Assembly (NCBI GenBank): GCA_964389365.1
Contig: CAYMDO010000004.1
Location: 1 to 64,000, forward strand
DNA length: 64,000 nt
Direction: 5' to 3'
Origin: UBA993 sp964389365
GTDB taxonomy: Bacteria; Bacillota; Dethiobacteria; DTU022
Shown: positions 43,468 to 51,228 of the stretch, piece by piece
How positions within the stretch are numbered: the first letter of the stretch is position 1
Layout of the letters: the number at the start of each line of letters is the position of its first letter
Translations under genes and position numbers: made by a program
The notes under the pieces: model-generated
Seen by the model: the letters and a program-made list of their open reading frames with translations, nothing else
Told to the model about the DNA's origin: nothing
The model's database searches: none

Positions 43468-44445
43468 TTATGTTTTTAGGGCAGTGTGCGGCAGGATCTT
43501 CCTGCTGACCGGTTTTACCTTAGCCAGCTGAACCAGCACAACGCCGGCCAGGATTACGGAAGCAGCGATTACTGTTCTTGCCGTAACAACCTCTTGTAAG
43601 ATCATTGCCCCTAAAACGACAGCCACAACCGGGTTTATATATGCATAGGTGCCGGCTTTAGCTGCCGGGATTACTTTCAGCATATAATAGAAAGCGCTGT
43701 AGGCAAGGATTGAGCCGATAAAAATCAGGTAAAGAAGTGCTCCGATTCCACTTGCAGAAGCACCATCGATTGAAACCCCTCCGTTTATGGCAGCTGCAAT
43801 TAAAAAGGCGGAACCCGCTGATAGCATCTGAATGCCAACGTTTGGCAGCATCGATCCGCTAATTGTCCTGCGTTTCAGGTAAATTGAGGCTGCTGCCCAG
43901 TTTAGCGAAGCGACCAGAACGGCCAGCATAGCAGGCACAGTATTTCCTTCCAGCGACATATTTGGGCTTACCAACATAGCTACCCCGCAAAAGCCGACAA
44001 CCAGTCCCACCCAACCCAGCCATCCCAATTTATGCTCGCCAGGGAAAAAAATTTCGATTAAAGCCATAAACAGCGGCACAGAGGCCACTAAAAGGGCAGT
44101 CAGACCGGAGTCGATCCACTGTTCAGCCCAACAAATTAAACCGTTGCTGATAAATAGCAACAATGCCCCGGCTATAATTGATGTCCGGTATTCCGACCAG
44201 CCGCTTGGGAAAGGCCATCTCTTCAGGAGTGAAACTGTTAACATGATCCCGCCGGCACTTGTAAACCTAATTCCGGCGAACGATAAAAAGTGCATATCAG
44301 TTACCGCAATTCTGATTGCCAGGTATGTGGATCCCCAGACAATGCATACGGTAAGGTAGGCTAATAATGCCAATCTGTTGTTTTTGTCCAACGGGGCTGT
44401 TTCTCCTTTAATGACCACCTCTGCTATAGTGCTCCAGACCGGCAT
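43468..44445 (-). CDS. EamA/DMT-family membrane transporter
   Basis: About 325 aa with ten hydrophobic helices in two EamA repeats (about 27-155 and 170-305), the drug/metabolite transporter layout. IVWGSTYLAIRIAV near residue 37-50 and the end-of-repeat YINPVVAVVLGAMILQE near 270 are typical. Substrate unknown (metabolite or amino-acid export is common). ATG 44445 has AGAGG 8 nt upstream; the frame could begin at 44502 but that extra part runs into the tRNA terminator and does not look like the family. Confidence 0.87.
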   Translation of the reverse strand: MPVWSTIAEVVIKGETAPLDKNNRLALLAYLTVCIVWGSTYLAIRIAVTDMHFLSFAGIRFTSAGGIMLTVSLLKRWPFPSGWSEYRTSIIAGALLLFISNGLICWAEQWIDSGLTALLVASVPLFMALIEIFFPGEHKLGWLGWVGLVVGFCGVAMLVSPNMSLEGNTVPAMLAVLVASLNWAAASIYLKRRTISGSMLPNVGIQMLSAGSAFLIAAAINGGVSIDGASASGIGALLYLIFIGSILAYSAFYYMLKVIPAAKAGTYAYINPVVAVVLGAMILQEVVTARTVIAASVILAGVVLVQLAKVKPVSRKILPHTALKT

Positions 44446-44504
44446 TACTTTGCCTCTATATCTGCTAAGCTCAGGTGCACACTTATAATGATGGCCGTTC
44501 ATAA

Positions 44505-44531
44505 CAAAAACTCCCGCCTGAGCAGGGAGCT
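44505..44531 (-). terminator. Terminator after tRNA-Leu
   Basis: Minus strand CTCCC (44529-44525) pairs with GGGAG (44515-44511), followed by TTTTTG. Located 34 bp past the tRNA 3' end. Confidence 0.6.
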
Positions 44532-44564
44532 TTTCAGGTTGAGCTAATAACGGTTAATAGTCAT

Positions 44565-44651
44565 TGGTGCGGGCGAGAGGATTTGAACCTCCACAGGATT
44601 GCTCCCTCTGGATCCTAAGTCCAGCGCGTCTGCCAGTTCCGCCACGCCCGC
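44565..44651 (-). tRNA. tRNA-Leu (anticodon UAG)
   Basis: Minus strand GCGGGCG at 44651 pairs with CGCCCGC before the A73 at 44568; CCA is encoded (44567-44565). Anticodon TAG at 44617-44615 sits in a CTGGA/TCCAG stem. The long variable arm between the anticodon and T stems fits a class II tRNA, and GGTTCAAATCC is the T loop region. Reads Leu codons CUN. Confidence 0.95.
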
Positions 44652-44776
44652 AGTTCTGTATCACTTAATATTATAATCACTTCAATGCCCAAAAACAATA
44701 AGCTTCGAAATTCTTAAGCACTATTGTGAGTAAAGCCGAAACAGTTGCCGGTAACAGGAAAAAAGAATGAATCAGG

Positions 44777-44803
44777 CAGGATTTCTTCTAATATTTACGA
44801 ATA
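44777..44803 (+). repeat. CAGGA-N-GAATA intergenic motif, copy 3
   Basis: CAGGAT at 44777 (inside CAGGCAGGAT, 44773-44782) and GAATA at 44799, spacing 22, with AATATT-tacg-AATATT symmetry around the second half. It lies 37 nt before the regulator that heads the methylmalonyl-CoA cluster. Confidence 0.45.
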
Positions 44804-44835
44804 TTCTAAGGTGAAGAAGGAAGGAGCTGTCACTT

Positions 44836-46524
44836 TTGATCAAAGCAGCACTTGTCCTCCGCGGTGATCAGGGCCCGGACCTGCTTCATTTTCTTGAACA
44901 ATGTCCGGAACTGGAGCTGGTTGCACTGGCCTGCCCCGATGGAGTTATCGACTGGTTGTCGGATATAGGCCGAAAGCATTATTTCATCACCGCGGACCTA
45001 GATAAAGTCATTGCCCTGGGCGAACTCGATGCAGTGATCGATGGAACCGGCGAGCCCGAGATTAGGTCATACCTGCAACAGAAAATAAACAAAAACGTCA
45101 GCTATGAACAGCTGGTTCCGGGTTCTGTATTGCATGCAATTTTCAGCTCCCGAGAAAAGCTTTTAGAAACAAGGCTGCTGAAAGGTGAACTTTTGGCGAT
45201 CTTAAACTCGGTACAGGATGCCATAGAGGTGGTTGATGCTAATGGTATTATCAAATATGTTAATCCGGCTTTCAGCAGGGTTACGGGTATTCCGGAGCAA
45301 AAAAGAATTAACCGATCAATATTTGATGTGTCGCCCCACGGTGCCCTGGCTCAGGCTTTAATTCAGCAGAAACCGGTTACCGGTTACCGAACTCGTGTAG
45401 GCGGATCAGCCGCCGATGTAATCTCCAACGCTTCTCCCATTGTCGTTGATGGAGAAATAATGGGAGCGGTTGTTGTGTTTCAGCCGGTTGGAGATATTTT
45501 GAAATTGATGGATGAGTTGAAACACAGCAATGCAATTATTGATAACCTCTATGCCCAGATCGACCAGATTTCTGGATCACGGTGCAGTTTCGAAATGCTG
45601 ATCGGGCAAAGCCGAATTTTTTGTGCTGCTGTCGACAAAGCCCGTAAGGCAGCCCGCAGTGAATCATCCCTCTTGCTTAGCGGTGAAAGCGGGACTGGAA
45701 AAAGCCTTTTAGCGCGGGCTATTCATAGCGGCAGCTCAAGGAATAAGCGACCCCTAATCGTTTTTGATTGTTCAGCCGTTCCTGACTCTCTGCAGGAGAT
45801 AGAGCTTTTCGGATGTGAAAAAGAAGCAATGCCGGGTATATTGCGTACCAGGCTTGGCAAGCTTGAACTGGCTGAGGGAAGTTCTCTGTTTATCAAGGAA
45901 ATCAATTCCTTAAATCCTTTTATGCAAAAAAAACTGATCCAGGTATTAGAGCAGCATTCATTTATCAGGATCGGTGGTGAGCAGGATATCCATGTCGACG
46001 TGCGGATTATCGCTTCTGCTGGGGAAAACCTGCTGGATGCTTCATATAAAGGTTATTTTTGCGAAGATCTGTACCGTAAGCTGAGCCAGGTTGCTATTGA
46101 ACTGCCGCCTTTGCATAAGCGCCAGGATGACATTCCGCTGTTGGCAGAAGGGTTGATGACCGGACTTAATCGCAAACTAGGCAGGTCAGTTAATGAGATT
46201 TCAGCCAGGGCAATGCAGGAGTTGACGTCTTACGAGTGGCCTGGCAATATCAGCGAACTGAAAAGTGCTCTGGAACGGTCGATCATTGAAGCTGACGGGC
46301 CGGTTATTGAATACCATCATCTGCTGCCGTATATTGGGAGATTGGGTTTACATGACCTTACTGTTTTCGAGGAAATCGTTCCGCTGGAAAAGATGGAAGA
46401 AAAAATGCTCAAATTGGCCCTGACCAGGTATGGCGAAAACCTGGAAGGGAAGAAAAAAGCAGCCCAGGCCTTGAATATTTCCCTCGCTACTCTTTATAAC
46501 AAACTGAAAAAATTCAGCAGCTAA
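44836..46524 (+). CDS. PAS-AAA+-Fis regulator with degenerate ATPase motifs
   Basis: 562 aa, laid out like a sigma-54 enhancer-binding protein. N-terminal 1-100: Rossmann-like domain (MIKAALVLRGDQG; ELDAVIDGTGEPEI near 76). PAS near 125-215 (ILNSVQDAIEVVDANG). AAA+ domain 250-490 with intact Walker A GESGTGKS (283-290). The GAFTGA loop that contacts sigma-54 is replaced by EAMPGI (330-335); Walker B reads LFIKEIN, so the Asp is Lys354; the arginine-finger segment reads FCEDLYRKL (Cys409, Lys415). C-terminal Fis-type HTH (AAQALNISLATLYNKLKKF). It therefore probably cannot drive sigma-54 open-complex formation, and may act as a metabolite-sensing DNA-binding repressor or activator of the adjacent propionate cluster. 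TTG start after AAGGAG. Confidence 0.85.
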   Translation: MIKAALVLRGDQGPDLLHFLEQCPELELVALACPDGVIDWLSDIGRKHYFITADLDKVIALGELDAVIDGTGEPEIRSYLQQKINKNVSYEQLVPGSVLHAIFSSREKLLETRLLKGELLAILNSVQDAIEVVDANGIIKYVNPAFSRVTGIPEQKRINRSIFDVSPHGALAQALIQQKPVTGYRTRVGGSAADVISNASPIVVDGEIMGAVVVFQPVGDILKLMDELKHSNAIIDNLYAQIDQISGSRCSFEMLIGQSRIFCAAVDKARKAARSESSLLLSGESGTGKSLLARAIHSGSSRNKRPLIVFDCSAVPDSLQEIELFGCEKEAMPGILRTRLGKLELAEGSSLFIKEINSLNPFMQKKLIQVLEQHSFIRIGGEQDIHVDVRIIASAGENLLDASYKGYFCEDLYRKLSQVAIELPPLHKRQDDIPLLAEGLMTGLNRKLGRSVNEISARAMQELTSYEWPGNISELKSALERSIIEADGPVIEYHHLLPYIGRLGLHDLTVFEEIVPLEKMEEKMLKLALTRYGENLEGKKKAAQALNISLATLYNKLKKFSS

Positions 46525-46553
46525 CAGAGATTTAGTAGATTGGAGGTAGTATA

Positions 46554-47663
46554 TTGAAACTCTTTGAGTATATTGGTAAAGACTTGTTTAGAAAATATGG
46601 CATTCCGGTACCGCGTGGCCGGGTGGTATTCAGCGCCGAAGAGGCTGCCGAGGCTGCTGCCGAATTAGGTGATGTAGTGATAAAATCCCAGGTTTTAAGC
46701 GGTAAAAGGGGCAAGGCAGGGGGCATCTCATTTGCTTCCGGCCGGGGCCAGGCCCGTGAAGAAGCCGGACGCATTCTGCAGATGAAACTGAATGATCTGG
46801 TTGTAGAGAAACTGCTGGTTGAAGAAAAACTGCAGATTGAACAGGAACTTTACTTAGCTTTAACTGTTGATGGTTCAACTAAAAAGCCGATCGTCCTAGC
46901 TTCTTTGGAAGGTGGTATGGATATTGAGGAAGTCCCGGAAGAACGGATGGTCAAATGGCCTGTAGACGTATCAATAGGAATGCAGGATTATACAGTACGT
47001 GAAATATGCCGCCGGCTTGGCATCAGTGGAAGCCTGCAAAAAGAATTATTATCGTTCTTACCCAAGCTGTACCAGCTTTTCCGTGACCTGGATGCCGAAC
47101 TGGTTGAGATCAACCCGCTGGCAGTAACACCGCAAGGCTTGGTAGCGGCTGATGCCAAGGTAACCATCGACGACGATGCACTTTACCGTCACCCGACTTT
47201 GCCGAAAATCAAAGAGAAAACAGCGCTTGAACTCCGTGCAGAAGAACTTGGCCTGGCCTATGTCGAACTTGACGGTAATATAGCGATCATGGCCAATGGT
47301 GCCGGGATTACTATGGCCACACTGGATATCGTACAGCACTACGGTGGGCAACCGGCTAATTTCCTCGACTTTGGCGGCGGGGCAGATGTGGAAAGAACCT
47401 CTCAAGCCCTTGAACTTCTGCTTGGCACCAACCCCAAAGTGCTATTAATCAATATTTTTGGCGGTATTACCCGCTGTGATGTGGTCGCGGAAGCATTCGT
47501 CAAGGTGAGGGAAAATAAGAGGTTTGATCTTCCCGTATCATTCCGACTTGTTGGGACCAACGAAGCTGAAGGGAAGGCAATCCTGGAAAAAGCCGGGATC
47601 AGGGTTTTCAGTACCATGGATGATGCGGTACGCCAGGCTGTTGAATCTGCCCGGGCATCCTAA
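46554..47663 (+). CDS. sucC: Succinyl-CoA synthetase beta subunit
   Basis: 369 aa, ATP-grasp subunit of succinate-CoA ligase (NDP-forming), coupling succinyl-CoA cleavage to ATP/GTP. MKLFEYIGKDLFRKYGIPVP at the N-terminus, the ATP-grasp GKRGKAGGI near 46, EINPLAVT near 184 and LINIFGGITRCD near 300 mark the family. TTG start after TTGGAGG. The first enzyme gene after the regulator; 83 bp precede sucD. Confidence 0.92.
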   Translation: MKLFEYIGKDLFRKYGIPVPRGRVVFSAEEAAEAAAELGDVVIKSQVLSGKRGKAGGISFASGRGQAREEAGRILQMKLNDLVVEKLLVEEKLQIEQELYLALTVDGSTKKPIVLASLEGGMDIEEVPEERMVKWPVDVSIGMQDYTVREICRRLGISGSLQKELLSFLPKLYQLFRDLDAELVEINPLAVTPQGLVAADAKVTIDDDALYRHPTLPKIKEKTALELRAEELGLAYVELDGNIAIMANGAGITMATLDIVQHYGGQPANFLDFGGGADVERTSQALELLLGTNPKVLLINIFGGITRCDVVAEAFVKVRENKRFDLPVSFRLVGTNEAEGKAILEKAGIRVFSTMDDAVRQAVESARAS

Positions 47664-47746
47664 CGGTACTTTCCGGTAAGGCATTATCAGTTATTGCTAA
47701 GAAAATGCGAAGCGGTTTATTGATCTATGGAAAGGAGTAGGTTTAT

Positions 47747-48613
47747 TTGGCTATTTATGTAAACAAGCAGACCCGCGTCCTGGTTCAGGGTATTACAGGA
47801 AAACAGGGTTCTTTTCATACCCGTCAAATGCTGGAATACGGTACTGGAATTATCGGGGGAATATCCCCGGGTAAAGGTGGGCAGAGCGTAGAAGGGGTTC
47901 CGGTTTATAATACAGTCTTCGAAGCAATGGAGAAACAGCCAGCCGAAGCATCAATCCTCTTTATACCTGCGCCTTTTGCCCGAGATGCCGCGCTTGAGGC
48001 GCTGAATGCAGGGATTAAATTATTGGTGCTTATCCCCGAACATATTCCGCTTCACGATGCGATGGATATTATGGCTTACGCTAAAACCAGGGATGCTGTT
48101 GTAGTTGGCCCCAATACATTTGGCCTTGTTTCATCGGGTTACAGTAAAATCGGCATAATGCCAAATAAATATTTTATTCCTGGTCCGGTAGGGGTAGTCT
48201 CACGCAGTGGTACTCTTTGCTATGAGATTGTTGGCCAGCTGACTGCCAATCAAATTGGGACCACCACAGTTGTCGGTCTTGGCGGAGATCGGGTGGTAGG
48301 TTTGCACTTTATCGATGTTTTGAAACAATTCGAAGCAGATCCTGATACTAAAGTGATAGTGCTTGTAGGTGAAATCGGTGGCAGCGCTGAAGAAGAAGCA
48401 GCGGAATATATAGCCGGGGAAATTGGTAAACCGGTAGTTGCCTACCTTGCCGGAAAAAGCGCTCCGCCGGGTAAGAGAATGGGTCATGCAGGGGCGATTA
48501 TCGAAATGGGTAAAGGGACTTTCGAGGGAAAAGTAAAAGCACTGACCACTGCCGGTGTAAAGGTTGCTGCTTTGCAAGATGAAATCGTTCGTTTAATTAA
48601 AGAAAAAGTTTAA
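47747..48613 (+). CDS. sucD: Succinyl-CoA synthetase alpha subunit
   Basis: 288 aa. N-terminal CoA-binding Rossmann domain (VQGITGKQGSFHTRQML near 13-29) and the phospho-histidine His247 in RMGHAGAI. TTG 47747 after AAAGGAG. With sucC makes ATP (or GTP) from succinyl-CoA in the propionate-oxidising direction, or activates succinate in propionate formation. Confidence 0.93.
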   Translation: MAIYVNKQTRVLVQGITGKQGSFHTRQMLEYGTGIIGGISPGKGGQSVEGVPVYNTVFEAMEKQPAEASILFIPAPFARDAALEALNAGIKLLVLIPEHIPLHDAMDIMAYAKTRDAVVVGPNTFGLVSSGYSKIGIMPNKYFIPGPVGVVSRSGTLCYEIVGQLTANQIGTTTVVGLGGDRVVGLHFIDVLKQFEADPDTKVIVLVGEIGGSAEEEAAEYIAGEIGKPVVAYLAGKSAPPGKRMGHAGAIIEMGKGTFEGKVKALTTAGVKVAALQDEIVRLIKEKV

Positions 48614-48649
48614 GTTTTTTTGAAAGGTCAGAAAGGAGGCTGAAAAACT

Positions 48650-50323
48650 ATGATTGAACAGCAAAAAAATACCGAGCTCCTTGCAGCAAAAAAGGCATGG
48701 CGGGAAAAAGTCAATAAAACTTTGGAAAAAAACCCGGAGCGTAAAGCTTTCAAGACAGATTCAGATTATGAGATCGATAGAATCTACGATGTGCTGGATA
48801 TGGAAACCTACCAATATCGGGAACAGCTTAACTGGCCGGGTGAATATCCTTATACCCGTGGCATTCAACCAACTATGTACCGGGGGCGTCTCTGGACTAT
48901 GCGCCAGTATGCCGGTTTCGGCAGCGCTGAAGAAACCAACGAAAGGTTTCGCTATTTATTGGAACAGGGGCAAACCGGCCTTAGCGTAGCATTTGACCTG
49001 CCTACCCAGATTGGTTATGATTCCGATCACCCTCTGGCCCGTGGCGAGGTGGGTAAAGTGGGGGTGGCTATCGATTCGCTGGCTGATCTGGAAATACTAA
49101 TGGACCAGATTCCACTAGACAAGGTCAGTACTTCAATGACGATAAATTCGCCGGCTGCGGTCTTATTGGCCATGTATATAGCGGTGGCTGAAAAACAGGG
49201 CATAGCTATGGAAGAGCTAAATGGCACCATCCAAAACGATATTCTAAAAGAATATATTGCCCGGGGCACTTATATTTTCCCACCGCGGGAATCAATGCGC
49301 ATCATTGTTGATATCTTTGCCTACGCCGGCAAAATGGTTCCGAACTGGAATACAATAAGCATTAGCGGTTATCATATTCGTGAGGCCGGTTCAACGGCTG
49401 TCCAGGAAGCAGCTTTTACCCTGGGCAATGCCATAGCTTATGTTGATGCCGCAGTTGCGGCGGGCCTGGAAGTGGACCAGTTTGCTCCACGGTTGTCTTT
49501 CTTTTTTAATGCCCATTCGAACTTTTTTGAAGAAATTGCTAAATTCAGGGCTGCCAGGAGAATTTGGGCCCGTCTTATGAAAGATCGCTTCGGCGCTAAA
49601 AACCCTCGCTCGATGATGTTGCGGTTTCACACGCAGACGGCAGGCTCTACCCTGACAGCGCAGCAACCCGATGTCAACCTGATGCGAGTAGCTTACCAGG
49701 CACTCAGTGCGGTATTGGGCGGGACTCAATCCCTGCATACTAATTCTCGTGATGAAGCATTTGCTTTACCCAGCGAGCAATCGGTGCTCCTGGCTTTGCG
49801 TACCCAACAGGTTATCGGCTATGAAATCGGGGTAACCGACACCGTCGATCCACTTGGCGGGTCATATTTTATCGAGAAACTGACCGATCAGATTGAAAAA
49901 GAAATATTAAGCTATATCCATAAAATTGATGAGTTGGGTGGAGCGGTAGAAGCGATAGAAAATGGATTTATTCAAAAAGAAATCCAGGCCAGTGCGTATC
50001 GCTACCAGAAAGAGATTGAATCACATGAACGGGTGGTAGTTGGTGTAAACAGTTTTACCGTTAGCGGTGAACAACCAATTGATTTGCTAAAAATGGATCC
50101 TGCTGCCAGCCAGAGACAGGTAGAGCGCCTCAAAGAGGTCAGGCTAAGCCGTAATCAGGCCAAAGTAGCAGAAACTCTCCGGGAACTGAGGCGAAATGCC
50201 CAGGGGGGCGATAACCTGATGCCCGCAATACTTGAAGCAGTAAAAGTTTATGCTACTCTGGGTGAAATATGTGGGGTTTTGCGTGATGTATTTGGCGAGT
50301 ACAAACAGCAGATCATAATTTAA
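48650..50323 (+). CDS. mcmA1: Methylmalonyl-CoA mutase large (catalytic) subunit
   Basis: 557-aa TIM-barrel subunit lacking the B12 domain, as in archaeal and many Firmicute two-part mutases. Interconverts succinyl-CoA and methylmalonyl-CoA by a radical route. TMRQYAGFG near 83 keeps the Tyr that in methylmalonyl-CoA mutase contacts the substrate carboxylate; GLSVAFDLPTQIGYDSDHP near 108, LSFFFNAHSNFFEE and LLRFHTQTAGSTLTAQQP and GGTQSLHTNSRDEA near 358 are conserved. The Arg of the P. shermanii enzyme on the other side of the pocket aligns with Asp here (AIAYVDAAVAAG), which I recall as common in the archaeal-type class. Followed by the B12 subunit after 51 bp. Confidence 0.9.
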   Translation: MIEQQKNTELLAAKKAWREKVNKTLEKNPERKAFKTDSDYEIDRIYDVLDMETYQYREQLNWPGEYPYTRGIQPTMYRGRLWTMRQYAGFGSAEETNERFRYLLEQGQTGLSVAFDLPTQIGYDSDHPLARGEVGKVGVAIDSLADLEILMDQIPLDKVSTSMTINSPAAVLLAMYIAVAEKQGIAMEELNGTIQNDILKEYIARGTYIFPPRESMRIIVDIFAYAGKMVPNWNTISISGYHIREAGSTAVQEAAFTLGNAIAYVDAAVAAGLEVDQFAPRLSFFFNAHSNFFEEIAKFRAARRIWARLMKDRFGAKNPRSMMLRFHTQTAGSTLTAQQPDVNLMRVAYQALSAVLGGTQSLHTNSRDEAFALPSEQSVLLALRTQQVIGYEIGVTDTVDPLGGSYFIEKLTDQIEKEILSYIHKIDELGGAVEAIENGFIQKEIQASAYRYQKEIESHERVVVGVNSFTVSGEQPIDLLKMDPAASQRQVERLKEVRLSRNQAKVAETLRELRRNAQGGDNLMPAILEAVKVYATLGEICGVLRDVFGEYKQQIII

Positions 50324-50374
50324 ATTGAAGCTGATAACAATATATGCAGTTTAAATTGCGAGGGAGGTAGTACA

Positions 50375-50776
50375 ATGCCTGACAAACTGGTTCGGGTCCT
50401 GGTCGGCAAAATCGGCCTCGATGGCCACGACCGCGGTGCGAAGGTAGTAGCCCGGGCGCTACGTGACGCCGGTATGGAGGTTATCTATACCGGTTTGAGG
50501 CAGACACCGGAACAAATTGTAGAGACGGCGTTGCAGGAAGATGTCCAGGTGATTGGTTTAAGTATACTGTCCGGAGCGCATATGCAATTGATCCCTCCGG
50601 TTGTTGAATTGCTGCGCGAGCAGGAAAGCAGTGATATAATCGTTCTGGTTGGCGGTATTATTCCACGCGATGATATTGCTTACCTGAAAGAACAGGGGGT
50701 GGCTGAAGTTTTTACCCCCGGTTCGTCGACTGTGGATATTATTGATTTTATAAAGCACAAACTTGCCTTAAGCTAA
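50375..50776 (+). CDS. mcmA2: Methylmalonyl-CoA mutase B12-binding subunit
   Basis: 133-aa cobalamin-binding domain. GKIGLDGHDRGAK near 12-24 is the DxHxxG motif with His18 as lower axial ligand to cobalt; LSILSGAHM near 67 and VGGIIPRDD near 97 form the rest of the B12 site. Strong ribosome site GAGGGAGG. Partner of the upstream catalytic subunit. Confidence 0.95.
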   Translation: MPDKLVRVLVGKIGLDGHDRGAKVVARALRDAGMEVIYTGLRQTPEQIVETALQEDVQVIGLSILSGAHMQLIPPVVELLREQESSDIIVLVGGIIPRDDIAYLKEQGVAEVFTPGSSTVDIIDFIKHKLALS

Positions 50777-50793
50777 CAGATGGAGGGATACAG

Positions 50794-51192
50794 GTGTTTA
50801 AAAAGGTAGATCATATAGGAATAGCAGTCGCCAATCTCGAGGAAGCTTTGAAACTATACTGCGATCAGCTGGGCCTGGTATGCAGCGGCACTGAAGTGGT
50901 TGATGAGCAAAAAGTCAGAGTTGCTTTTTTACCGGTAGGAGAAAGTAAAATTGAGCTGTTGGAATCAACTGACCCTGATGGCCCGGTAGGTAAGTTTATC
51001 GAAAAAAAAGGCGAAGGTGTACATCATCTGTCCTTCAGGGTCTCTAATATTGAAGAAAAGCTCGAGCAGTTGAAGCAACAGAATGTAGCGTTAATTGATC
51101 AAAAACCGCGCTACGGAGCCGGAGGGGCAAAAATTGCTTTTCTGCATCCGAAATCAACAGGCGGGGTGTTAGTCGAAATCTGTGAACGCTAA
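50794..51192 (+). CDS. mce: Methylmalonyl-CoA epimerase
   Basis: 132-aa VOC/glyoxalase-fold enzyme converting (R)- and (S)-methylmalonyl-CoA. VDHIGIAVANLEEAL near 4-18 has the first metal His, GEGVHHLSFRV near 69 the second and GVLVEI at the end the Glu ligand. GTG start after TGGAGGG. 17 bp after the B12 subunit gene. Confidence 0.94.
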   Translation: MFKKVDHIGIAVANLEEALKLYCDQLGLVCSGTEVVDEQKVRVAFLPVGESKIELLESTDPDGPVGKFIEKKGEGVHHLSFRVSNIEEKLEQLKQQNVALIDQKPRYGAGGAKIAFLHPKSTGGVLVEICER

Positions 51193-51228
51193 CCTGTAAG
51201 CAGAATCGTGAAGAAAGTGGTGAGTTTT

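Noticed and set aside
44653..44835. Sigma-54 (-24/-12) promoter before the PAS-AAA+ regulator
   Set aside because: No TGGCAC-N5-TTGC-like sequence is present in this region.
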